Positions 1-18,297 are shown, counted from the first letter of the stretch. The stretch is DNA of 64,000 nucleotides from Atrichornis clamosus (GCA_013400975.1 WBMZ01006337.1:343138-407137); one strand, 5' to 3'. Numbers and translations are program-made. The notes: generated from the letters alone by a model not told the origin.

Positions 1-3794
<3,794 letters not shown>

Positions 3795-3930
3795 CAAGAT
3801 CCTTTATTCTAGGTAGTACATTGTATGTGAAGTTTTTATAAGAAGCTACTTTCCCTTCTGGGGAAGCAATTCCCACATGAGATTCATAGATTCTTAGGCT
3901 TTTTAATCTCTTGGGGGAAGGATGCTTATG
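3795..3930 (-). CDS. GBE1: GBE1 exon 5 (linker into catalytic domain)
   Basis: This 136-nt exon is read from 3930 down to 3795. The acceptor is CCTTATAG and the donor is GTAAGTAA, a strong site. It starts in phase 0 and encodes 45 codons plus one base: [20 protein letters not shown], then [20 protein letters not shown], then RIKDL. The RIYESHVG segment is a hallmark of branching enzymes (compare YEVHVGS in bacterial GlgB) and marks the first strand of the GH13 barrel after the CBM48 module. The human protein, from memory, has [20 protein letters not shown], so the first residues differ and the rest is nearly identical. The last G joins GA of exon 6 to give Gly. Skipping this exon would shift the frame. 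Confidence 0.97.
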
Positions 3931-5646
3931 CTATAAGGAAAAAAACAGTTGTCATTAGGAACAGCTTAGGTGTGTTGTCAAAATCACATGATTTGCACAA
4001 GATGAAAAACAATTTATGGTTTGTTTTTTCCTCTAAGAGCAGAAATATTTCAGAAGCAATTAAACATTTTAAACTGTTAAAGCAACTGGTTATTTCAAAT
4101 TAACATTCTTTATGAACAAGAAACCAGACATTCATGATTGAACACTTCTCTTACACCCTTTCTATATTACACTTCAGAGTACAAACTGATAGTAGCCATT
4201 GCACTTGAACTTCTGAATTACTATGAAGCTTGTTTGAAAATAAAAGAGAGAATAGTAAGATAGGTTTTTATTTTTTAAGCATACCTGCTTTTTGCAAGTA
4301 TATGGAATCACTCTGCCTTCTCTCATTTGAAATTTATGAATATTTTAATCCTAAAGAACACAGTTGCATGGCGCAGAATCACCTATATTCCAATTACTTA
4401 GGATTTAAATATAGTAAGAAATCCCAAGTCTGGATATGAATACACAATATTTCTAGATGGGTGAAAATATCAGAAGGATCCAGAGGCCACTGAAGTTAAT
4501 ATCCTATCTGTTGGTTTATTATTCAAGTGAAACTTTGAAAAGGTAGAACAAAACTAGATGAACACATATATATGAACAAAAAATAAAGGAACAATGTGAA
4601 GAACAAAATTTCTCATTGAGGCTTGTTACTGTGTTTTATTTCCAGTGGGCACCTCCCCATTCATAAAATGATTTTTTTCAGTAAGGCTTCATCTGCACCC
4701 AAATGTTCTTGCCTCCTTTTCCCTCTAGGTCATACTGATCACTGCATTTCCAATTACCTACCCATTTCTTCTCTTACAGGGGATCGAGGTGTCACACAGC
4801 CTCATGGACAGAGTAGGCCACTAAATTGATAAGAACTATACAATTAAGTAAGAGTCACTGTACATTATGTTACCTATTAAGAAAAGATTTTCCATGTGAG
4901 TAACCCTTTCTCTGTCAAGCAGTTGCTTCATAATTTGAGGTGGGTGCTTAAATTTAACTCAAAACTGAGGCTGTAGCATCTCTAATATAGAACACTGCAT
5001 ACAATTTTTCAGTAAAACCATGAAAAAGTTTAATATGAAACAACAACACTCAGACAGTCTGAATTTTCCAAATGTTCTCCTAGGGTACTTTTCATATATA
5101 TTATGCAAAAAGTTCTCTCCCTTAGAGCAGTGTGTGAGAAGTAAGATAGCTTTAAAATCAATATAGAAATTTACCTGATACAAAGAAACTGGGATTTGAT
5201 TGGAATGTGGATACCTTACTTTTGAAAGTTTTTCTGACTTCTTGTGATATTAATTTATTGTTGAGTAAATGACTTTGCATTTACAGATAACTAACTCTTA
5301 AACCCAGTACTGATAATGCCATGACTCTCTCCCTACCAGAAAGGGCCATCTTGTCCTGGAATAATTGTCAATCTTGCCAAGCAAATGGGAAACCCAATTT
5401 AAAATACCACTTTAACAGGTAGGTACTTTTTATATATTCTACAGGAGACTAAAAAAGCAGTTTGGGAACATCCATCATTAAAGTGACTTGTTTCTGTCAA
5501 AGCCATGAATAAAACTCCTTCACTTCTCAGGTAGCTATTTTAACTAGTTTGCTGTCCCCTTTTTGTGAAATAACTCTCATTCTTTTCCCAAACAGGGACA
5601 CAAAGATAACACAATACACCTCTTGAAAATAATACTGAAACCTTAC
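3931..5646 (-). other. GBE1: GBE1 intron 4
   Basis: About 1.7 kb, phase 0, with donor GTAAGG at 5646 and acceptor AG at 3932-3931. It is AT-rich. I recognise no repeat family, RNA gene or other exon in it. The short open frames at 4230-4439, 4623-4829 and 4959-5183 show no recognisable protein. Confidence 0.85.
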
Positions 5647-5772
5647 TATATATGACTGTGGTGGATTCCAGTGCACCCAGTCATAATTCACTTTGTCTTC
5701 ATCACGGATTACATATCTTGCCCAGGGTGAAATACGATAGAGGAGGGCGCCGTTTTGGGCACGAATCACCAC
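5647..5772 (-). CDS. GBE1: GBE1 exon 4 (end of CBM48 module)
   Basis: This 126-nt exon is read from 5772 down to 5647. The acceptor is TTATTTTATAG and the donor is GTAAGG. Both ends are phase 0 and it encodes exactly 42 codons: [20 protein letters not shown], then [20 protein letters not shown], then YI. The [11 protein letters not shown] and YDWVHWNP blocks match vertebrate GBE1 (human as recalled: [11 protein letters not shown] and YDWIHWDP). This is the last part of the CBM48 domain and the linker to the barrel. Because it is a multiple of three with symmetric phases, it is the only one of the five exons that could be skipped without a frameshift. Confidence 0.97.
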
Positions 5773-7665
5773 CTATAAAATAACACAACATATGCAGGCA
5801 GTCACATATAACTCACAGAATGCCTCCTATGTAAACCGTAGCAGGGAATGAAATAGGGCACTGCACTGAAATTTAATTTAAACAACACACAAATACACAA
5901 TGCAAGTCAAGAGAAGGAAGAACGACCCTGCTCACAGAGATGATTTGCAAAGGGATAGGAAAGCAGATATGTCAGACAGGAGTGATGTTCACAAGCAAGT
6001 GAGGATATATATATATGTACTTTATGTAAGTAATGGGAGAAAAAGCCTTCCCAAATGGATTACTGTTAGGTTCCCTAATTTCCCCTGTCATTGCTATTTC
6101 CTTTCCATGTTCTTATAAATTTGAATAGACATGCAGTATAATGCCATCAAGATGAGAACTGTGATTTGTTTAACTTGGCAAACAAACAATCTAGTAATGC
6201 AATTTTAATACCTTAACTTCATCTTCTTGTCCATGCTCTCTCAGTCCTTACCAATGTCACATAGACCAGAACCACAGAGAGCACAAGAAGCACAGGACAG
6301 CTTCAAGAAAAGGAAAAAGTAAAATGTGAATTGCTGGGTTTCTTCTGCTGCTTTTTTTGCTTCTGTGGAAGCCTTCACCACTCTATTGCTAAAACAAAGT
6401 ATTATCACTGCATTTTGGCAATGGATATTCATTGCACTTTTCGTATTTGGTTTCCTCTATTTTACAACAGGAGATATAAAAGGACTATTATTTTCAATTC
6501 CTTCAAAAGCACACAAAACTTCACCAAGAAGAGTGACCAAACACAAACCTAGGAACTCTTCTGGAGTACTTCACCTTTTCAAAAGAAAAGCAAAATTGAA
6601 ATAATTATTAGGACGATGTTGTACTAGGATGTTGCAGAAAACATTGTATTAGAGGAGCCTGTGATCTTCAACAGGCCATCTCTGTTCTGTTGAGCCATTA
6701 ATATAACCTGCAACTTATGAAAAAAAACAAAAACCATCCTTGGGAAAGGATGAGACTCAAGGGGTAGAAGGTAGTGTTGTAGACTGGGAGGATTTTGCAT
6801 GTTTGGGAACTCCTGTGCTGCTTATGTTCCCTGGCTCCAGGACAAACCTCAGCCACCTTCCTCTTGGCATTGTCAACTATGCCTCTTGCATGGCCTTGCC
6901 TTTGGCTGAAAGTGAAGCAAGAAATTCTCATGAGGACATGCTTCAGAAGTAGAGTCGTTCTCTCATAAGGAAATTATGTATGGCTGGAATGACCCAAAGG
7001 AAGAGCTTTTCTCCAGGAACAGGATCTGTCACACAGCATGCCATGGGAAAAGCTACCACATGTCTGATTAATGTAGGCTGCCCAGCATTTGAAGATGACT
7101 TGCTCAGAATCAGTATTCCTCCTCTTATTCTGTCTATTGAAACAGTTATCCTATGAAGCCAATTGTTGTCATGCCTTTCTTCTTGAGATGCAGAAAGACC
7201 CTTGTTCCATGTGTCACCTCCTCCCACCCTATCCCACCTTCCCCTCCTCAGTGCAGAAGGAACAGCACCACTCTCATTTTGCTTGGTGTCTTGCTTGCCA
7301 TTAAACAGTAACACAGATGGTTTCCAAATTTAAAACCCAGAAATGTACAAGCAAGTGAAGGCACAAAATTCTTAATTCTGCTTTTTTTATGAAATTGATG
7401 GCTGAGGTTTTTTGTTTGGTTGTTGGTTTTTGGGGGCTTTTTGTATTTTTTGTAAGAACTATGAACAGTAGAAGAAGCCTCAAGTGAAAAGGGGAGGCTT
7501 TTTTCCTCTCCTTTTTTTTGTTAAGAAGGTAACTTGTCTTTGCTCTCAATTCCTAACAGGGAGTCTGGAAGAGGAAATGATTAAATAATTGCCTTCCACC
7601 TCTGGCAAGTGTCTTTCATTGTTTTGATAGATTATCTGTATCCTTAACCCAACCACAGAAGAAAG

Positions 7666-7721
7666 CAGAATCATAGAACAGTTTAGCTGAAAGGGACCTT
7701 TTAATGGTCATCTAGACCAAC
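7666..7721 (-). repeat. Short CR1 LINE 3' end
   Basis: The plus strand shows CAGAATCATAGAACAG, then CTGAAAGGGACCTTT and GGTCATCTAGACCAAC. These match, in reverse complement, the final bases of CR1 (GGTTGGACTAGATGACC, AAGGTCCC, ATTCTATGATTCTG). Only about 55 bases remain. Confidence 0.8.
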
Positions 7722-10700
7722 AAAGAAGAAGATATGTACATGCAGAAGGTTAATGGAAGCTGATAGAATAATGCAAGAAAGCATGATGGTGGTGCCTCAG
7801 CACACACTATTATAACTCCAACAACTCAAAACAGGTTTTATAAGAAGGAGTAATTGATACCGACCACCTCATTAGAAAAAAAAATGAGAAAGTTATTGCA
7901 TGGAAAACTTCTGTTAACTGTGCTAGCAAAGCTGACCCAAAGAGTATTTCTGCAAATGATATCAACACTATTAAGATCCTCTTTGCTGATAGCATTGACA
8001 TTTTGCAAATTACTCTTAAAATAATACTTATCTCCTCTTTCTGATATCATGCTTCTGATGATGCTATTGCTTCTTTTATTATTTTGTCCCAATTTACCCA
8101 TCACAGAAATAAGAAAATTACTGCATATAATAACCTACTCATGTTGGCGTTCCTTTTTTCCTTATATTTTAGTGCGATTTATACTAGACAGGCTTATGAG
8201 GGGTGGGAACATTTAAGAAATATGAAGTAATTAATCTACATTCAGAACATTAATCAGCTATAGTACTGGTTTAACCCAATGGTTATACTGGAGGGAGAAG
8301 AAGTAAATTTCTTTATTATGATATATTAAGCCAGTCATACACTGTCTTTAATTTAAACCATTAAGAAATGAAAAAGTTAGGGAAAAATTAGAAAACCATT
8401 TAAATGACCAACCACACTCACACTTTTAAACTCACACTTCTACAATTCTGTTGCACATGTTAATTAACAAGATCTCTGTTTACCATCCTTCAGACAACAT
8501 AAGAACTTCTGCTCTGTAGACATTTCAAGGGAACATATTCTGCCTCCCTTATGAGACATCAGCACATTTGATTTACCAGTTTTTCAGAAGTCATTTTGTT
8601 TCAGTACTAGTTTTGATTTAATTCAAAACATCTACAAAGTCAAGTTTAGCGGTTACACTTTTCAGGAACTGAGAGACTTGTAGGAAGTTGTACAAGTTTC
8701 TATCACCTTTCACAAGCCAGCATTTCAATAGATACATCTAAAACTTCCCAGAAGTGAAGACATATATTTATTTTTCATACGTTATGACAGTAACAATGTA
8801 GAGCCATAAACAGGTGGGAAAATCTACCACTTTCCCTAAGGGCTGGGTTTACACACTTCAACAGTCAAACTTTAGAGTCTGTTCTCTTTTAAGGCTCACA
8901 ATCTAAATTTTTCAGTTCACTTACTTTGAAACTTTACTGTCAGTTCTATTATGCAAAGATATAAGAAAATGTCCATGCTCAAAATAAAAGGATACATTTA
9001 TCCAAGGATAGAAGTCACAAAATTTAATCATGCAAATATCAGAAGAGTCCCTAAAAAAGCGGGGTGCACTTGTTTCAAATTTATTTGTTGCTTTCTTCAC
9101 AGTGTATGTGGTTTTCAGAAATGTTTTTCAAATATATCCAGCCATGGTTATAGATTAACCTCACCCCAACAGTAGAAACCTCAATTTAGCTCATGTGTTG
9201 CTGTAATTTTTGAATATCATGGAGGAAGCAGTCAAGAAAAAGAATCATTATAACACTAGAGCTGGTAAAGTCCTGTGAGTCCTGTCCTTCTCTGGTTTAT
9301 AGAAGTATATTCAACACAGTGTCCTTACAGCTCTATCAAGTGATCCCTGACAATTTCAATTCTTAATTCCCACGCTTGTTTAATACTGTTCTTAATTTTA
9401 TGTGAATACCATTTACAGAATCTTTCCCAGATTTAATTATCAAGCTTTGTACTCAATCAACTTACTCCTCTCTCCTGATGTTGTATAAAGTTTATTAGTA
9501 AGTTAAAAGACTTCAAATAATATATTCTGAAGTTTCTTAACATAAAACTCTCACACCATCATGCTCAGCTGAAACATGAGCAAAAAAATAAACTGGAAAA
9601 AGCTGAATGGCACCACAAAACAAATAGCAATTCAGCCCAAGGCAAAAATAACTAACGCATATAGTCTGACAGCTTTCATTCCCATATTTGCTTTACCATT
9701 TCTTGAAACAATTACGTATAAGTTGTAATAAAAGGAGAAAAAAATACAAAGCACACATTAAATGAAGACAGGTAAAAACTCTTGCTTCACTCACCGCAAA
9801 CTATGACTTGTGGTCCATTCTCTGCAGTGTCCAGATCTAGTAATTTTGATCTGTGTATACCCTGAATGTGCTGTCACAGATTTTATATGCATAAGGAATA
9901 CTGAATATAGGCATTACACAGTCCCTATGACAGCATAGCTGTAGTCTGTTCAACAGATACTGTACTTTTGCTCCAAATTACTTTGAAATGAGTAAAAACA
10001 AACTCACAGAACTTGCAGTCTAAGCTAGCTACCACTTAGTTCATCAACACTTTAGAGCTGACTTTACATTTTCTAATTAACTCAAAAAAATGTTTTCTAA
10101 AGAACATATATAAAATCAGGATGTACATTAAAACAGGCTTCTTCGAACTGGCCTTGGTATTTACCTAATTCATTTTCAAGAGGCATATCCCTGTTCATTC
10201 CTTAATGCAAATGAGGAGGCAGATCATACAGGGAGATAAAAACTACAGTCCCCATTAAATAAAGCTTTTAAAATGCATATTGTACAGCATGAAGCATTTC
10301 AAGTGAACCAGCAAACTGACAAATGCTTAGCCTCTCATCACAACTAACCTGTTTTACATTTATCTAGACTTTAGGTAAAGAAAATCCTAGGTAAAAACAG
10401 TCCCTGTATTTCTGACCCTATTACACAAAAAACTCCAACAAGAGGACAAATGCAAAGTAAAACAAGAAATCCAAGTTTCCAACACAAAATAAAACATCCT
10501 CCTCAACTTGTTTGTTTAAACAGTTAAAAAAATAGCTAAAATTAGTCAAGAAAAAAAGAAACCTGTATCTCAAGAGATGTATATTTGCACTGCCCAAATT
10601 TACATAGAATAACACAAAGACAAAATAAGACATGTAAAGAACTTGCCACCATCTACATTAAACATCTCTTTGTCTGGAACAAAACAAAAAGCAGTATTTT

Positions 10701-12699
10701 ACTATCAAACTGTATAATACATGGGCAAAATAACGATTTTTTTTTTTTTCCAGAGAGGGAAGTCCCTTACAACAGCCAGCCTCTTTAGAACTCTATATAA
10801 AAAGAGATTTTAGCTTTTTCCCCTACTTCCACACAGTCTCCAAGTTGGCTTTCCCATCAGAAACTTCTAACTCAAGAATGTAGAAAACTCAAAGTCAGTC
10901 ATGCTGAATTTGCTTACACCAACTCTATAAAGAGCTTACCTAAAGAGTTTGGGGGTTTTTTTTCCCCCCTCATATAGTGGCAAATATTCCAAATCCTTGA
11001 TGAGACCTTTGAAAGTCACATGATTCTGGCTTCTAAGTGAAATATAAATACATGCAAATAAACGCCCTCATACGAATAATTGTCAGAAAGACAGAATGAA
11101 AAATGTTCTTCAAAACTTGACATTAAAACATCAATTTGCTCTAAAATTGGACAAGGCAGAGACACACAATTTATATAAGCACAACTGCAAAACAACAAAA
11201 GTGAAGACCTTAACCTAAGCTGTACATCTTTGTTATGCAAAGGTTAAAAATTTATAGTTTGTATTCATTTTCCATTATAGGGATGTTTGAGTGTATTTTC
11301 AAAATTTCTGTCTGAAGTGTTCAGCATCTTGAAGTTTAAGCATCCTAAACCACTGTAATTAGTGCGGTGGATTTCACAGATGAGTACACCCAAGATAGAA
11401 AAAACATGTCCTCAGACCTAAGGTTTGCGGCATCAGTGCTACTCAAGTGATTAATTTTGAAGTAAAACTTTCAGATCTGAATATAAATCAGTAGAAAACC
11501 AAACGTATGGCTGTGGTCAGAGAAAACATGACCAACAAAGGCTGCCTTTGAAGGTATGTAAAAACTGGTGTGCAAAAGTGCATTCCAATTTTCCAAGTGC
11601 TGGACTGCTGGAAGACAAAGCAGGGCCAAAATCTCACAATAACTTTAGTGTTGAAGTGACAACGTGTTCCATGGCTGTCCACTAGAGTATAGGAAATTCA
11701 TGAAATGGTGAGTAAACTCTAGGATAAAACTAAATACAGGGGCTATGGGTCTGTTTGATGATGTTTAAAACTCTCTAAAGCAGTTTATTACAGTTAAAGG
11801 GAAATCATCACTCTGAGGTCAGTCCAGTATCATAAAGAAAAGGCAGTAACACATAGGAGCAATTCAGAAGCTGAAATAGGTCTCATTTAATGTAATGGTG
11901 CTGCCAATGCAGGACAAGTGAGATTGAGAGGCCTTGATTTTTCAGGCATTTGAGACTCTTGGGTATCCCATTATTCTACCTTTCCAAAATAACACAGGTC
12001 TTCTCTATCACCTACAGTACATCTGCCAACTCCTGGATGTCTTGGGGCATTTAAAGGAAAACTCAGGCAATTTTCAGCCTCCTGTGACTCAGTGAAATTT
12101 GTTGGCTTTTTATGAACAGACACCACACATATTTTCTTTCCCTATCTATAACGATAAAAAGTATGAAACAACAACTTTAAAAGCTTTGTCACACACATTT
12201 AGATAAAACCTAAACCTATGTGTAAAAATGGAGCTTAATGTGGCTGTGTTATCGTTATGAGAGATGAAATTGTGCAGTAACAGGCCACAAACCACCACAT
12301 TTAATATGCATATGTTTATGAATATCTCTTTACTTTTTGTTTGCCTACCTTCACCTTCTCTTCACATCAGCTCCATTTGACTACTCCAACTTTTAGAGTA
12401 CAGATTCAAGATCTTCAGAACAGTGTGAGAGAATAATTTAAGGGACAGTAACACACAAGATCAGACAACTTCTCTGCTCAGCAACCACTCCTTTAGCTTT
12501 CAGTTTCCTGCATCTAAACCAGACTTCAGTTCCATACATGAGCATTTTATTTAATTATGATGCTCTCCCATAAGGTGTCCGCCTCTGTTTCCACTAATTA
12601 GGATGCAGGGTCAAACATTAGAAACAAAAAGTCATGCTGTAATTCCTTATTTTCAGATATTTATTTTGATTTAAAAGTATCTTCTGAACTTGGTTCTTT

Positions 12700-12732
12700 A
12701 AAAAAAAAAATATATATATATATAAAAAAAAA
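12700..12732 (+). repeat. A-run / (TA)7 / A-run microsatellite
   Basis: Eleven A, then seven TA units, then an A run, all without interruption. It lies in intron 3 and is likely to vary in length between individuals. Confidence 0.9.
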
Positions 12733-13696
12733 GATTTTAGAGATCTTTCTGCTGTTTGAGAAATTTGTTGTATAATGGTTTGTCATTTATACACAATTTG
12801 GGGAAAGGAAAATGAGGAAATGATAACTAAATAACTGATGAATATATGCAAGCTAATAAATTGCTCTGGAACACTGTATTATTATTTCATTACTTTAATA
12901 GCTTGAAAGCACTTGGAATTATTCTTGGTATATGTGGTTTTTAATGCAACGATGAAATTAAATTGGCCATCAAATCAACAATAGCTCACGAAATGAGAGA
13001 GTGGACTAGCTTTAATATAAATATGGAAATGTCAGTGACTTGTTATATAAGGGCTATGCGCTATTTTTTTCCAGTATTTTACCACCTATAATATTTCATT
13101 AGCTTGAGATCTATAAATTTCTGACACAAGATTATCCAAATATAAAATACAGGTGGAAACACCATCTCATCTCAATAATATGCATCTGATTTAAAGCAAG
13201 TTCAACCCCAAACATAAAACATGGGCAGGATAAGCTTTTAAAGACTTCCTAGGAAGTTTGTATTAGATGCTGCAATAATGTAATCAGATTTTTCTACTAC
13301 ATGAAATTTACTAGAAATTTAGCATCAAGGTATTTCCCTCCCTCAGTTGTTCTAAAAGCAAATGGAGATGGAAAGGAACTGCTTGAACACCAGGCTTTTT
13401 TTAGTATGATGTGGATTGTAGAAAATAAAAGTTTCCGCTTTCACTTTTGAAAAAATAGGATAATCAAAAAAATGCACTACAAATTTACAAGAACATAAAA
13501 GAATCTGACCCAATATACTTCGGACACATTGCTGCTGTAAGAACACCTGGTCTCAGATTTTATTTCATAAATGCTGTACAGTTTCAAAGACAATTCCTGC
13601 ATGCTAGACACCAATACAATCCTATGGTAAGATCTTTTCTCTTTTTCCTTAAATTGTTTGTCCGTTTCTCAATACCCCCAAGTTGCTACAGAAACA

Positions 13697-13905
13697 GAGA
13701 ATCACAGAATTGTTTAGGTTGGAAAAAATCATTGTTCAGCACTACTGCGTTCACCACAAAACCATGTCACCAGGTGACATATCCACATATTTTCTTGAAA
13801 ACTTCTGGGGATGCCAATTCCACCACATCCCTGGGCAGCATGTTCCCAATGCATGGCCACTCATTCAGTGAGGAAATTTTTCCTAATATGTAAATTGAGC
13901 CCATT
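13697..13905 (-). repeat. CR1 LINE 3' fragment, diverged subfamily
   Basis: The plus strand reads AGAATCACAGAATTGTTTAG, GGTTGGAAAAAATC, ACCACAAAACCATGTC, CATCCCTGGGCAGC, GTTCCCAATGC and GAGGAAATTTTTCCTAATAT. This is a reverse-complement CR1 tail of a subfamily different from the 1.5-kb and 63-kb copies: it has the ACCATGTC...CCTGGGCAGC spacing rather than GCCATGGGCAGGGA. Open frames at 13624-13893 and 13683-13871 are shadows of this repeat. Confidence 0.85.
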
Positions 13906-16900
13906 TACAACAGCAAATAAAATCACATTACCACTTGACACACACAGATAAAATCATAGTGGAACCACTACCACTCTCTTTCTACAGGTCAATGCTGGTT
14001 TCTGAGAGAACCACTGAAGTCTAAAGGCAGCATTTTGGTATGTTTGGTTCTTAAAACTTGGGACGACAGCAGAACGCTTGCTGGTAACATAATGAAACCT
14101 GTTGCAGAACCCAGGACTGGAATCTAGAGTTTCTTGTCTGACAGTTCGCTTTAAAGAAGATTTAGATAAAAATACAAAAGCTTGACAAAAGCTTGGGATC
14201 GAACAGCATAGTTAAGAGCATTATTCTGTAATTGTCTCACTCTACCTGAAAGATTTTACAGACCAGATGAAACATTTTTCTCTTTAGTAGCCTCAGAAAT
14301 AGAAGGCAAGAAATGAATCAGCAAACACAGCTTCTCCAATATTGCCTCGCTCTTCTTGCTACTGCACAGCCCTGCAAAGCTCAGGAGAGACAGCAAGGAG
14401 GAAAAGGAATCAGAAGCTGTTCAACACTTCAGCTTCCCCTAGTCAGGAGTACCTCCCCAAATGGACCCTTCACCCAAACTGGTGGGGCAGGAGGCATGGA
14501 AAATGGGAGATCTTTCCAGAACTCAACTTCCCCTGAAAAACTTTACTCTATTCCTACTGCTCCCAATAACCAAGAAAGTGTGTATCTGTCAAGGTGCTTG
14601 TAGTCACTGAAGTTATTTCCTATCAGTGAATTGAGTATAAACCTTGAAATGAAGTTTTGGAAAGAATGGACAGCATGTTGCTTCTTCCAGGCTGTTCTCC
14701 TTCCTAAATTGCAAATTGGTTACACTGGAAAGAAAAAGGACTAGAACACTAGTCACATTATTCCTTCTTGCACCTCTTTTTTTCCTCATCAATTTATGAT
14801 TACTGTCAAAACTAAGTCAGCTGATACAAAGCTGTCTGGTTTGTTCTTTTTCTTTTCTAAAAAAGAAATCTGCTAAAGCAGCAAGCATTTAAATCAAATA
14901 CTGAAAAAATACTATTTAGTTATCAGATACATAATAGTACTTTTCAGATGGCTTACACGTTTCATAAAGTTCTGCAGGCAAATCTGTGATGTTCGGAAAT
15001 CATTGGAGAGATTTGTTGTGGAAATTATTTTTCTGTAAATATATCATGACATCAGCTATTACAATCTAAAGTTTATTATGGATATTAAATATTTGTTATC
15101 AATTCCCCTTATTTGCCCTTTCCTTCTCCCTGAGGGAAGGAAAATAAATTAAAAATAAAATACAATCAAGATAGGAAAGAGGCAAAAGCCTATCTTCTAA
15201 GCCAAGTCATGAAGTCATGCCTCGATTTTCCAAAAGAGGGAGATGCAGCTCCATTTGTGATTTAAGTATTTCAATTGCATTGAAGAACTTCGGAACATGT
15301 TTAACTAGTTTACTAAATCAGGTTAAAAAGGAAAGCTTTTGCTCCTTTTTCTATTTCCGTGCTTCTCTTAGAAAACTGAAAGAAATTACCAAACACTAAC
15401 AAAAATACAGAGAACACTGAGTTATCTATTTGAATATAAAAGTAATTAAAAAGATAGAGCCAGTAGCTTAGTATTGGAAAATATTTATGCAGATAGAGAT
15501 AAAAACCATAAGAAAATAAAACTGTTAAAATCCAGGAAACCACAGGAGAGTTGTTAAAAATGAAAGCAACACCACACAGAAACATTTACACTTGACTGTT
15601 AAAATCAACTGGGGAGACAATACTTCACTTCATCCTCCAAGTACATGGATTTATAATTGTTACCTACACAAAGGTGTCATTATTAGGTATGACAAACAGC
15701 CAGTTTATTTTTACAAGGGGAAAGCACACATCTGTGCTGAAGGATAGCATTCAAACTTTCCTTTAAGTCTAGAACCCTGATCTTGGAAACCTTTCTCCAA
15801 AATAAAATTAATAAATCAAAGGAAAACTGGAATCTCTAAAATACACAGTTTAAAAAATATTTTTCCCTACCATGACTTTAACTAGAATTAAGTTACTGTA
15901 ACAACAGTAATGAAGCTCAAAGACTATAAAAATTTGCATGCATAATATAAAAGCATTCCTACATGTATTCTGTCAGTCTTTTAGTTAAGAGGCTTGGGGT
16001 ACAAGAGCATGGTTTGAAAAGCAACCACACTAATAAAGCACATTACACATACAGTAAGTGTAACTTATTAGTGGTTTCAAGCCATGTCAAGTAGAAAAGG
16101 AGCTGATGAAGTATGTAATAGGGGCACCCAAGCATTAAGTATTACTTATCCTCAACTATAAAGCATTTGTATCAAGGAGAACTGCTGCATAATGCACCTT
16201 GCAACTGGGTGGCTGTGCCACACTGAAGAGAATGTCAGGAGCTTTCCCTAATAACTGGTCCTATACTACAAGCAAAAAACAACTCCCAGAAGAATCATGG
16301 CCATGTTTATATATACTTTTGGACTCCAAAATTCCATTTCAAGACTTCTTCTTTAAGATCTCTCCCTCTTCCCCACACCCAAAAAAAAATTATATTTTCC
16401 TTTAACATACACCTAGTAGCAATTGCAACAATTAGTCTTCTGTATGGATAAACTAAATGGAAAGTATTTTAAAATAGTAAAACCTCCTACCAGAGAATTG
16501 TGCAATCTTGAAGTCACAAGAGAACTAAGCCTGCCAAAATAACTGAACAAGAATATTCTGAAGTGCTGGACTCAGTCTGCAAAAAGGCTCCAAAGAACAA
16601 GAGTCCACTGTGTTACAATGGTTCACTTGTGCTACAACCTCGCCTATGTGTCCATGAGTAGTTGCACAATGTTTACTAAATACAAACAAGGAACCAAGAG
16701 ACCATTCACCTCCCAATGAGATAACAAACCTCCCTGCTAGCAAACCTAAGCTGTACCCCAAAGAAGTCTACAATAACTTGCGGAAGGGTTATGGCTCAAT
16801 CACACAATGAAACATGAAGGGTACTGCCACAGAATTAATGTTTTACTTCCATTCAGCACACCTGATATCTAGAAACGTATATACTACATGACTTAAGTCC

Positions 16901-17304
16901 TGTTCTGTAAAGCTCAAAATCTTAGGAATTACATGTTTACTTCTGCTTGCACATAGGTTATGTACCATGACGCTGCAGAACACTTGTTAAATTCACTGCT
17001 CAACTTTGCAGACCTGGAGATTGTTTTTTTTCGGTGGGGATTGCATCCTACACACCATTTAAGACATGAAAATTACGTGATACAGAACTGAGACTGATCA
17101 AGGATATTCCCTCTACCCCCAGCTAAGGTGAAAACCAAGTAATCAGAAGTGTTTTTATTTGTACATGTAAGGAAACAGGAAGCTTCCCATTGAAATCAAG
17201 TTTAGTATCTCTGCTCAGGGTACCCAAGACTCCCTTTGTAAAAGCTGTCTGACTTCAAATAACCTATTTCACAATGAGAACAATCTCCCCGGGTAAGTGC
17301 TGGG

Positions 17305-17440
17305 TTCCCCACTGTTGGACACTTAAGATCCAGCTAGACAGGGTGCTGGGCCATCATGACAAGACCATGATTTTGCCAAGAATGGTTGGATAGGAGGATC
17401 CTTGAGATCCCTTGCAACCGGGTATTCTGTGTTTTGATTT
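17305..17440 (+). repeat. CR1 LINE 3' end, sense on plus strand
   Basis: The plus strand shows ACACTTAAGATCCAGCTAGA, CAGGGTGCTGGGCCATC, TTTTGCCAAGAATGGTTGGA, GATCCTTGAGATCCCTTGCA, then GGTATTCTGTGTTTTGATT. This is a CR1 tail in sense orientation ending in a degenerate ATTCTATG repeat. It runs opposite to GBE1. The upstream boundary is uncertain. Confidence 0.85.
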
Positions 17441-18297
17441 ACATCTTGGAAGACTGAAAACCCACCACAACTTTAACACTTCTGTACCTAGAATCCTAAC
17501 CGCCAGCCTGTTATCCCATTAATAAGCAGCTTTCCTGGGTTTTCACATTCTCATTAAAAACACCTTCACGTGTTTGACTGCAGACTGCTCGAAGTGCACG
17601 AGACCTGAACTCAACACTAGTCTGACACTATGCTGCTGCACCTCCTGAGCAGTAGGGTCACCTGCAACCCCATCTATTTCATCAGTGACAGTAATTACAC
17701 TTGATGAATTTTACTAGCGGTGGTTCCCTGACACAGATTAACCTACCTGCTCACCATATTTGATTCCTATTCAAAGTTTACAGGTTAAACACAGAGCGTG
17801 CAGATCTACTACGAAGTAAAGGATACAGTGGTTAAAACCATAAGGATTAAGTTTTAAAACTATTCTTCATAACTATCTTTCCTCTATCCAGCACCTCATG
17901 AATATAAATGTACTTTTAGGTACTTTTAATCATGATTAATAAACTGTTAATGTTCTGACTCAATGTAGTTCCTCCTTTGCACACTTGAATATTAAAAAAG
18001 GGTAATACATTTGGACTTGAAAAACTATTAAAACCAATAGGAGTGAATTTTGAAGGCATTTTGTACAAACTGATGAAAAAACTGTGATTCTTGGTCATGC
18101 TTGCCCCAATTTTGTATTGGACTTGGAACCTCTAGCTACTGTTCAGCAATCACTGAAATCACTCAAACATGCAAGAGTACAATATCAGTAGAAAAATATT
18201 GTGTTAACAAGTGCACAAGATATCAAATCTAATCACCTCATTACTGTACAAGATACTCCCTCAAAAAACTATAAACTTCACCACTTAAATACATAGA

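Noticed and set aside
6730..7310. Overlapping open frames on both strands in intron 3 (6698-7314)
   Set aside because: They overlap each other on both strands in a slightly GC-richer patch and show no recognisable protein. They are best explained by composition.
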